From the NCBI GenBank assembly GCA_028554755.1, contig JAPTOF010000003.1, forward strand, positions 24,406,001 to 24,470,000: 64,000 bases of DNA, written 5' to 3'. Below, in pieces: positions 35,198 to 44,900 of this stretch; the first letter of the stretch is position 1, and every line of letters begins with the position of its first letter. A program made the translations under genes and the position numbers. The stretch comes from Cordia subcordata. Its lineage: Eukaryota > Streptophyta > Magnoliopsida > Boraginales > Cordiaceae. The notes beneath the pieces were generated by a model, which searched no databases, was not told the DNA's origin, and saw nothing but the letters and a program-made list of their open reading frames with translations.

Positions 35198-35843
35198 GGA
35201 AAAAATTCATGTTATCCCCCCATAATGTGCGAAAGTATCACATTACCTCCTTGTGTTCTAAAAACTTCAGATCGCGCCTTGTGTTTTTTCTGAATTGATT
35301 ACACTCTCTCTTACCGTTAGTTAAACGTTAACAGCATTAAATACAAGTTTGAAATAACCATTTTACACTTTATGTTGATGATGAAGATGAAGATGATGAA
35401 GAAGATGAAGATGATGTTGCCAAAGATGATGAAGATGAAGATGAAGATGATGAAGAAGATGAAGAAGGTGAAGATGAAGATGATGTTGCCGAAAATAAAG
35501 ATGATGAAGAATGATGTTGATGATGAAGAAGATGAAGAAGGTGAAGATGAAGATGATGAAGAAGATGAAGAAGGTGAAGATGAAAATGATGAAGAAGATG
35601 AAGAAGGTGAAGATGAAGATGATGTTGCCAAGGACATTTTCGTCCAAATAGAGGGCAAACTGATTAAAAATATTAGACCAGTTGTATTTCAAGAGCGTGC
35701 AGCTCAAAATTAATGAAAAAATGGACGGAGGGAGGTAACGTGATAGGTTTTGGAAAAACACAAGGAGCGATCTGAAGTTTTTAGAACACAAGGGGGTAAC
35801 ATGATACTTTCGCACATCATGGAGGGTAACATGAATTTTTCCC
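35198..35843. mobile_element. Element with long terminal inverted repeats (646 bp)
   Basis: The first ~110 bases and the complement of the last ~110 bases match almost throughout: both read 'attcatgttA..', then 'tgtgcgaaagtatca'. They continue through 'cttgtgttctaaaaacttca' and 'gatcgc(g/t)ccttgtgtttt'. Long inverted repeats without a transposase are typical of foldback or Mutator-type non-autonomous elements. I could not identify a convincing target duplication. The centre is the GAT/GAA minisatellite listed separately. Confidence 0.7.
35372..35632. repeat. GATGAAGAAGATGAAGAAGGTG minisatellite
   Basis: About 260 bp of imperfect GAT/GAA/GGT units with larger-order repeats, interrupted by two or three 'gatgatgttgcc' units. 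One + strand frame would read as Asp/Glu-rich repeats ending in DDVAKD, but stops interrupt it. It occupies the centre of the long-inverted-repeat element. Confidence 0.85.
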
Positions 35844-36898
35844 AAATTTAAATTTAAGGCCTGCCTTGCGATATCCTTCCATAAAGGCATGGAAAATCAA
35901 TTACCAAACAAAATTTTGGGTATAGGAAAACCAGAGAATTGGGGAAAACAAGGTGTGCAGAAAAATTTCAAATGAATAAGTTGGGAATCGGAATTACTTA
36001 AGGAAGAACTTGGGGGGTGTGTGCACCCCCACCAGCCATTCCCCGTGAGATTTGAACCCAAAAGTCAAGGTTAACATTAGAGCGTACAGATACAATAACT
36101 AAGATTTAAATCATTCTTTGGGATGCGTAAGGACCAACGAGAAACAAAGACATGAATGAGTTGCACATCAAGTTGTATTTTTATTTGTGCTTTGGATTGT
36201 GCATTTTTTTTTTATACTCTACAGTTTGGACTTTAGATTATATACTTTACTCATATTTTGAAGTTTGAATTATATTATATTATGAGTTGGATTGTATATT
36301 TTTATTTATACTTGAAGTTTACATCATATATTTTTGTTTATATTTTAGATTTATAATTATTCGATATGCGTTATGTTAAAATTAGTTTTGAATTTCAAAA
36401 AAAATATATGAGACTTTCTCAATCTCTAGTAGTTTTTGCCCATTCTCCATTTCCCCAAATTATGTTCCCGAGTAATAGATTGAATAGGGAGCGAAATAAA
36501 ATCTCTTCTCAAAAGGTCATTTTATTTGTATCTTTCCATACCTAACAAGAAATGGAAAAGATTCTTCAAGATTTTAGGTCCTAGAAGTGCATGATAAATA
36601 CCATAAAAACCCAATACTGCAGAGGAAATGAAGTGAAGTACTCTAGATGCAAAGTATAGAAAAGTGTCAATAACTTCCCTACGCCCAGGACCCATCCCTA
36701 ACCTAGAGTAGCTAGGTGGGGAAGTAAAAATAGGGGGGGGGGGGGAGGGGAGTAAAATTAGTCCTTGTTCATACATAGGCTTCTCTAATACGAAATGAGC
36801 CATTTCAAATAGTTTTATTGCTACGGCCCATAATACGATTAATCTAGCATGTGAGCTACAGAAAGTGGTGTTTCTAGTGAAGGATAGGTGAATAATGC
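35844..36898. other. Intergenic, no gene seen
   Basis: AT-rich spacer with a poly-G tract near 36734-36748. No supportable gene. Confidence 0.5.
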
Positions 36899-37505
36899 AA
36901 ATTATAAGGTGTACCCTTATCTATGGCGTCCCTCAGGCGTGTTTGTTCAGTATTCATAAGCTATTTGTCCAGTAAAATCCATAAAAATATTTATACATTA
37001 AAACAATCACAGATGTTTGTTCAGTATTCATAAGCTATTTGTCCAGTAAATCCACATAAACATCTATACATAAAAATAGTCAACAAATGTTTGTTCAAAA
37101 TAAAAAAACTATTTGTTCAATATTCATAAACTGTTTGTCTAGTAAAATTTATAGATCATCACAATATCTATTGACAAGTCTAAAATTAACAAATATCTAT
37201 ACATGAAAACGGTCACAAAGGTCTGTTCAGAATATAAAAACTATTTGTTCAATATTCATAAGTTATTTGTCCAGTAAAATCCACAAATTATTACAATATC
37301 CGTTGACAAGTGTAAAATTAATAAACATCTATACATGAAAATAGCCACAGATGTTTGTTCAAAATAAAAAATCTATTTGTTCAGTATTCGTAAACTTAAT
37401 TATTCAATGGAATTCACAGATCATTTTTGTTCAGTACTAATAAGCTATTTGTTCAGTACATTTACAATCACAAGTGCACGTTACACTGTACACCTACGGA
37501 TATGT
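36899..37505 (+). repeat. Interspersed AT-rich repeat, copy C
   Basis: Starts 'aattataaggtgtaccc' and consists of four to five degenerate ~100-bp units around 'tttgttcagtattcataagctatttgtccagtaaa'. It ends with 'gtgcacgttacactgtacacctacgg'. The end matches copy A (2388) in inverted orientation. Confidence 0.65.
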
Positions 37506-37519
37506 GATATAAGTTTCCA

Positions 37520-38004
37520 GGTGAATAATATGTAAGAACCTGACTATAGGAAGGGGACAACATTTGAAAATGACTGCTAATACCCTGTAAGCTAAGGAGC
37601 GAAAGAAGTCATCAACTGAGGTGGTGCTCACGCCCGATTAGCTAGTTGGTAACGTAACAACTTACCAAGGTGATGATCAATAATTGGTCCAAGAGAATGA
37701 CCAATCACTTTAGGACTGAGACACAACCAAGACTCCTATTGGCCTCCAACAATGAAAAATTTTCCGTAACGGGCGAAAGCCTAAAGAAGCAACACTGGAG
37801 ATAGAAGGCCTATAGGTTGTGAACTCCTTTTCCCAAAGAAGAAGTAATGAAAATATCTAGGGAATAAGCATAAGCAAAATCTATGCCAACAATCGCAGTA
37901 ATATAAAATATGTAAGTGATATTTGAAATGATTGGACGTAAACTGTCTATAAGTGGCTTTTTTAAGTTCATCGTCAAATCCCAAGTCTCAGCCCTAAACA
38001 GGCA
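37520..38004 (+). pseudogene. rrn16: Decayed plastid 16S rRNA fragment (nuclear plastid DNA insertion)
   Basis: Conserved 16S landmarks appear in order: 'ctgctaatacc', 'gattagctagttggta', 'cttaccaaggtgatgatca', 'ggactgagacaca', 'gactcctat'. They are followed by 'gggcgaaagcct', 'ggaataagcat' and 'tgattggacgtaaa', then 'gtggctttttt' and 'gtcaaatccca'. This corresponds to roughly 100-650 in E. coli numbering, and the wording around 'gggaataagcat' is that of the chloroplast gene. Most differences from the plastid sequence as I know it are G-to-A or C-to-T, as expected for methylated nuclear insertions. Not a functional rRNA: invariant positions such as the 530-region GCAGCCGCGGTAA are altered. 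Confidence 0.88.
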
Positions 38005-39260
38005 CTAAAAATCCTAATTTGATCCTTCTGTTGGCTATACTCTTATTATTCTCATAGTCTCTAAGTATAAGAACCAACTATGTAACATCTATATCAAGAA
38101 TTCAAGTATTGTATACATCATTTGTCTGATTCTTTGTAGGAACTACTTATAATAACAAACTTATAAAATAAATCTTTTTATCATAAAGAGATTCTTCGTT
38201 CTTAACCTTGCTTCACCTTACTTACCATTTGAAAGGGGGGATTCATTGTTGTAGGAGTAGGGCTCCAACAAGAACCCCTATCCTTTCACACTCAACTTGG
38301 ATTTTCAATCTTCACGAACATATAGGCATTCTTGCCTTGATCATGGAACATTTGTCCCCAAAGATTTTCAATAGATCAAAAAGTTTTTGCTGTGAGTCGT
38401 TTAACCTAATGAAGCCCTAACCCTAAGCTACTCTATGACTTTATGTTACTTAGATTTCTTTTAAAATTTTACCAGTGACATGCCGTTCATATGCAACCAT
38501 TTTCAATTTTACACATCCATGTGACATTTATGGCATTTTCTAAATTGATTTTAGATCTACAATTTGTTATCTGTTATTAATACGTATTGCTATATTTAAC
38601 TGAAAATTTAATTGCACACCTCTTAATACTGAGAAAAGAATTTATTTTTGAATTTTAAAGCCTCATGACAAATTAACATATTATCAAAAATCAATAAATC
38701 CAAATAAATTCGTTGTCTATTACTAAAGACAAATCAATCCATGAGAACATTAGTATGTTCAACATCCTATTCATATGAAAAAAAAATTTATTCACCACAT
38801 TAATGAATTAAAGAGGAATTTATTGACCAAAAAAATGAAGAGAAATTGTCAAGACCAGAGAATTAATTTTATCTCCGGCATATGACAAATGCGGACCCTA
38901 GTTTATCTCTCCGTGTGACAGGCCATAGATAAAAATTGAGGTCTGTATCGACTCCGAAAATGAGGTGACGCACCGACGATGCATTGGCATTATTGACTAC
39001 CCTTAAGCTAGGAAAGCTTTCCTACCACCATTTTTCTCTTATTCTGCATTTTGTCTATATGAAAACCTTCAAACTTAGAAAAAAATCTCGACAGAAATAA
39101 ACAAACTCACAATAACATAATCGTAGTAATAACCGCACTAAAGAAAGACAAATTTATTATAAACTGGATATAAATTCTACAACAAAAGCAATGCAGCATT
39201 AGTTTCAACCAAGAATTAGTAAATTTGATCTCATGCATTGATGTTGACAGTGAATGAAAT
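38005..39260. other. Intergenic, no gene seen
   Basis: AT-rich spacer. Short open frames at 38208 and 39107 have no coding features I trust. Confidence 0.5.
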
Positions 39261-39261
39261 G

Positions 39262-39388
39262 AAATTACAAGGATTAAGAGATAGTTCAAGTGATTGAAAC
39301 TACCACCCTCAAGAATGATGATTTAAGTTCAAATCCCATAGAGATGGTGAGATTGGATTGGGGATAGAAAGTTTGTAAAAAAGAAAAA
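39262..39388 (+). repeat. Possible tRNA-derived SINE relic
   Basis: An A-box-like 'tagttcaagtgattg' is followed about 40 bases on by a B-box-like 'gttcaaatccc', then a tail ending in an A-rich run. This spacing is that of polymerase III internal promoters. Borders and target duplication not established. Confidence 0.3.
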
Positions 39389-39400
39389 TGAAATTGTCAT

Positions 39401-39520
39401 CATGTCGATGAAGCAACTTCAAGTTAATAGAGAACCACACATAGTTTATAATTTGCATTTCATGTCGATGAAGCAACTTCAAGTTAATAGAGAACCACAC
39501 ATAGTTTATAATTTGCATTG
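39401..39520. repeat. 60-bp perfect tandem duplication
   Basis: Two head-to-tail 60-bp copies starting 'catgtcgatgaagcaacttc' at 39401 and 39461. Confidence 0.92.
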
Positions 39521-40162
39521 ATGTCAGACTAGAAATGGTAATAATATAAACCTAAGGTGTATTTAAGATTTGATCTGGCAAAGGAGTGGCATTTAAGATT
39601 ACCCGAACACTCATAAGCAGTGTAACAAACTCTAGCAGAAAGATCTTAACAAGAATACAGTCATTTACCAAGTCGACTTTCAGAAGATCATCTTTCTACA
39701 TCCTAAAAATTCAAAGTTTTACCTACCAGATCTCTTCTTCACCACAGAACTCTTGCCTGCTGATACGTGCTACCTAACTCAACCTTATCGACGGACACAT
39801 GGAAACATAACTGCCATTCCAGCTGAACCCTGAAAAGTGTAATTTGGATATTTTCACTGCAAACAAAATGCACCCTGTCAAGGATATTGTATTTTCTTTA
39901 CATGCATAGCCACTTAGCAGCATAGGGTCCCACTGATTAAGTTATCTCAATATAGCTTTCACATCCCCACAGATAAGTGTTTCTCCACAAGGCATGACTA
40001 GTTAACCTCATTGTTTCAAGCAATTAATAGCAAAAGCAAGAGGCGGCACTAACCGCTAAAAGTGATGTGAAGTCAATTGATTAAGACTGGTGACTAAATT
40101 TAGGCCTAAGCATGTATATATTATCTCATCCATTGACACAAAGTGGATGAGAAGCATACCCC

Positions 40163-40169
40163 TATATAA
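40163..40169 (+). promoter_or_regulatory. TATA box of the small gene at 40279
   Basis: TATATAA in 'cccctatataagtaa', 110 bases before the start codon, giving a plausible 5'UTR of about 80 bases. Confidence 0.6.
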
Positions 40170-40278
40170 GTAATACCATCAGAGCCTTGACACTCAGTCA
40201 TCCACAATCCTATCTCCAATCATACCACCCAACCATACCTTCTGCCTGCCTATTAGCATCACAACCCCTTAAGAAGAA

Positions 40279-40527
40279 ATGGCGAACGCTCGCATAGCCA
40301 AGTTTATCACTGAAGTAGCACCACCTCAATTTGTAACTGTTATGAGGAATCGAACTTCAAAGATGTTGGACACCATCAATGAAGAGGAAAGAGAAAATGG
40401 CACAAACGAATCTTTTTCTTTGTCTAAAAAGAGTTCATCATCTACATCAGCTCCATCTCCAAGCACAACAAATTCAAAGTACTTTTTCAAACAAGTTCAT
40501 AGATCTTTACCTGTCTTTGGCAAGTGA
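40279..40527 (+). CDS. Small protein of the VAPxxF / LDTIxEE family (82 aa)
   Basis: Intact single-exon frame with ATG at 40279 in good context (gaaATGGCG). Residues 10-35 carry the core: FITEVAPPQF, eleven residues, LDTINEE. A Ser/Thr/Pro-rich linker follows, then a basic-aromatic C-terminus YFFKQVHRSLPVFGK. It is shorter than the 13631 and 32581 paralogues and has a different C-terminus, so it represents a second subfamily. No signal peptide or membrane segment. The composition (short N-terminal motif, Ser-rich linker) resembles small plant proteins of unknown function that are often stress-responsive, but I cannot name it. Confidence 0.8.
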   Translation: MANARIAKFITEVAPPQFVTVMRNRTSKMLDTINEEERENGTNESFSLSKKSSSSTSAPSPSTTNSKYFFKQVHRSLPVFGK

Positions 40528-41951
40528 AGGTGTCCCCCTGGCTTGCCATAGTCCAGTTCGAAGTGGCAGTGTCTGCAGAACTTGGATCGAGACCAAGACG
40601 TGCTGAGACTATATTGAAGTCGATTGCTTGTAACAAGTAGTGTAAAGGAAGGAAGGGTCATGTAGTAGTCTCTTGAATCACATTTGCGAAATAATTCCAC
40701 TGATTTCTTCCTGTTTTATTAAACAGTGTTTTAAGGAGGAAAGAAACACAAGCATTGAAGATGTTATATGCAGTCTCTTTCTAGTAATTAGCATACTTTA
40801 AGCCACGTCTTTACATTTCTTGCAAAGGATCTAGCAACTAAATTGACCTACATGCTCAACTAGTACTGTGAATTCTTTGATGAAACCACATCTATAGGGT
40901 AGAGTAGAAAATAGAGCACGGAGCACAACATAAGCAACCTCGTTATGAACAAAAAACACTAAAGTCTAACACCTCGTGTTCAGTCAATTGTTCTCAGCAA
41001 TTGTCAGCTAAACAAATACATCTTATTAAATTCAAGTCCATTTATGGAATTCCAGTAAAAATTAGTACTTTGTCAGAGGTTAGTCTATAATTTAGAGACA
41101 ATATACATCAATAAAAGATCTTAAATTGACACACTTGGAGGCAACCAAAATTTCACCAAGAATCATCATATGGCAACTGACAGATGCATGCTTGAATCAG
41201 TACCAGCATTTCTAATTCCCACTTTGTAGCGTTGTGTATATGACCTCAAACAATTTGACAATACTAATTGGTGCTGACCGCAATCATCCAGATGCATAGT
41301 TGTTGCCTTCTCTTTGACTTCATTTTGATTGTTCATCATCTTTGTTGTGTGAAACACTGGCGATTCAGCTAAATAATGTCAACAGAGAATGAGAATCTTC
41401 ATATGAATGGTGAAGATAATGAAGTAGGAAGCTAATACTACTATTTTTTCTGCATCCTCTGATAATATTGACATTTCCGGTAGGTTCTTCTATCCTTAAT
41501 TTTGCTCCGTTGCCTGTCTGTCTGTTGGGCTTTTCCTGAGAACTATGAGGAGGCTTTTTCGTGTTCCATTCTTTCAAGGAGACTGATAGCATAAAATAAC
41601 CACCTGCTAAAGGAGCTTAGCTGTTAAAGAGCTCTACTTGTTTATATGGTATCTTCAACACAGTCCCTCATGCCAAGATTCTTTTAAAGAGTCTAGCACA
41701 TGGAAGTATATTTTTAAGTGGGTAACAGCAAGACTTGAGCCCCAGACCTCTCTTCGATCCTGCTCCAATACCATAGTGACATGACTACCTCTTCTAAAAG
41801 CTTAAACTGCTATAAAAGAGTTTCCAGTTATTATTTTGGGCCATCAAAATTAATTTTAGCCATAGTTACAGCCATATTAGCATGAAGGAAGAAATACTCA
41901 CCTTTCATACATCTTGCCTGATATCCAACTGGAATAATGATGGCTTATCCA
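40528..41951. other. Intergenic with a dispersed-repeat relic
   Basis: 3' flank of the small gene, and the RH1 3'UTR on the other strand near 41951. At about 41690-41860 the text 'agacttgagccccagacctc...tgctccaataccat...aaaagcttaaactg' resembles a common plant dispersed repeat. No gene. Confidence 0.45.
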
Positions 41952-44900
41952 TCAAACAGCTTTCTCCTTTGCTTTACCACCTGTTGAAGACTTGTAGTGG
42001 ATCTTGCGTTTTCTATGTACCTCAGCTTCAACAGTTTCTTTCAATTTCTCCAAAGCTGACATAATGAATTAAGCTGCTCAATTAAGGGATATCTAAAACA
42101 TGTAACTATATAAAGTCCTTTGAGAATGTTTGTGCAAAGTCTTTTTCACTTTATAAAGAGAACAATATATGTATCACAACATATTCACAGCCAAACATCA
42201 ACTCCTCTCCCGTTCCCTCTATTCCACAATTCCATCTCTACAAGGACCCAAAAAATTTCAGAGGCTGAAGGGTGAGAAAGAAGGTAAAACCAAAACTAAC
42301 AGTGTGAAAGAAAAACTCGGGCAAGAGAAAAGAGGGGGCACATACACTCGCTCACACACAGATGAAGGAAACCAAACAAATTATTGTGACTGGCAATACA
42401 ATTTTACAGAGAGAAAGTTTACAATGATGCCTATTGTTTGGAGTAGCCTAACAACTGATCTCAATATACCATACCCTATGCAAAGCATGGAAAGTACCAA
42501 TCACCTGAGGTATATATAGGGCGAAGTGATTCTATTGATTCTGATAGAATCGGATGGACAGGACAAGAATTATTATCAGCTTTTTGCAACAGCTTCTTAA
42601 AACACTTCACCTGAAATAAGAAAATATTTGTCAACTCTAAGTGTTAAAAGAGGCTGCAAAAACGGAAAGCATCTCCACAGAAAATGTGTAACGGATTGCT
42701 CTTCTCGCTTTGCATTTAGTTTTCTTTTTGTAGATAAATACAATAACAAGAATAATTAAAACTGTTGAAGCACAATGAAGTTGGAAAGTCATAAGATGTG
42801 AGAAGTGATAAGGCAAACCAAATCCGTCAGCTAATCTTCAAAAATGAAAAGACAATAGATAGTAGAGCTACCACCCAAAACAAACATGTGGATGGTGATC
42901 TTTGTATCTGGCTGAGCCTAGAAATATCAAAAACAAACTTGCATTGACATGTATAAGCAACCATGACCAAACAGGTAGTTGCAAGGTTTAATACAACAAA
43001 GATGTCCATAAATATAACTTCAATTTACTACAAATATCAGGATTTCTTCTTCAGTCAATGCTCTAAGTCCATGTCAACCATTCGAAGATCAGTCCCACTT
43101 GGAAGAAGTCACATATAAAGTACATCAACACATCAGTCTTACTTCTAAGGATGTGTATAGCACGCAGCATAAAATTGATGGAAACATCTGATTTTCCGAA
43201 TTCTCTATTTCAAGATCTCTTGTGCTAGCGAAAGAGTTTGCTTTGTCTCCTTTACCACATGTAAACTTGGAGGGCTCTAAACCCGGTACATTAATGTAGC
43301 GGATGACACTTTTTCCAGTGCATCCTGAGAGGGAAATTCTTTTCTGGTACATCCATTAAGTGAAAGAAGGGCAATTGTAGAGCAGGAAGATATGTCGTAG
43401 GATAAGAAACTTTTTGGGAAATACAGGTGATGTGGAGCTGCAGCTCATCATGGAAAAGAAGTCATACCTCGCCTTTGTGCAATAGTGTGAAGCACCGACC
43501 AGTTTGCCCTGCTCTTGCAGTTCGACCAGCTCTATGAATATATGTTTTAATATATGCAGGCATGTCATAGTTAATGACATTTTCCACCCCTTCAACATCC
43601 ATTCCACGAGTCATCGCATCAGAGGACACAAGAACCTGTATATCACCTGTCCGGAATGCACTTAGCGTCTTGCTGCAGAACGAATTTTGATTAGAGAACA
43701 AATGGCTGAAATAAAATTACCATGCACTGAAAATCTGTAGAGCTGCATTTCTACTGTTGAGTATCACATATGTTGAAATAAGTCTCTTTCCCACATAAAA
43801 AGAGACATAATATTTTGTATCTTCTAAAGAATTCCAGAACACGTAGAAAACATTAAAAATCCTCAGACTATGATTGTCACTGAGCAAACAAGCAGAATAC
43901 ATAGACACGCACTTGAATATATGCAGAATTGTTAATTCATTTTCTAAGTCCAGTATCTCCCTGAACATCAGTATTGTGCTTCTAGCACATGCATGACGGA
44001 TTTCCAAGTTACTAAAGGTACAGGCATTGGCCATGATCTCTATCTCGTGGAAGTTGCGGTCAATGCACCAACTAACTTATAAAAAGCTGGCAAGGATTGA
44101 TTTTCCCCCCTTTACTTTACAGTTTACACTATGAAAGGAAAGATCTTGACTTCATTTCAAAAGAAAAGTTTACTCCTCCTTTATTGATTTGTGATCAATA
44201 GCCTTGCTGTGCTTTTTATTACCTAAACAGAAATTCAAGAAGCATTACCAAAATAGAAGAAGTACAAGGAACATAAATTACCTTCTTATAGACTGACGTT
44301 GAAGTCGTGAATATTCCTTGATCACAATTTGTAAATCATCAAAAAAGTTTAGCAAGGTGCATAATCTATGAGTTGACTCCACAGATGATGTAAAGACAAT
44401 GCACTTCTCTCCTGGCAAACATTGCAGAAGGGCAACCAAATATACTGGTTTTAGTTTTGATTCACATATCTGCAAAAGCGTCAAGAGGAGAAATTTAATG
44501 AAACATCAATAAAGGATTATCTCTCTAGAAATAATCCAGAAAGACCCAAAATATTCGGCAAAAGATTTCTTCCTTTTGTTCCTTTACACTCCAAGCAAGG
44601 CATACAAACTCATGTTTGGTGTATTCACTTAGGTTATATGATTTTATAGGTTTTCCATCTCCTCCTCCTCCTTGTTATTCTTTTTCTGTGCTCTTGCTCT
44701 TCTCATACCTCTATTCTACTCCACATTACTCCTCTTCTTGTTCTTCACTTTATTTTTCTTTAAGCCTCAGCACCACATTGGTATTTCTCAGACTTAAAGT
44801 TGCAAGACTTCATAAATTTTCGGCACCTTTTATACAACATGCACTTAATTCTTGAAAGGAGACCAACAGCAGGATGTAGAAGCCTGAAGGGACCTCATCT

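Noticed and set aside
35317..35890. Long open frames on both strands coding Ser/Phe-rich or Lys/Met/Asp/Glu-rich repeats
   Set aside because: They are translations of the GAT/GAA minisatellite and its flanking inverted repeats, with stops in the acidic frame and no conserved domain.
37520..38004. A functional or bacterial 16S rRNA gene
   Set aside because: Only about a third of the gene, with changes at invariant positions, no 23S or tRNA neighbours, and embedded in plant nuclear repeats.
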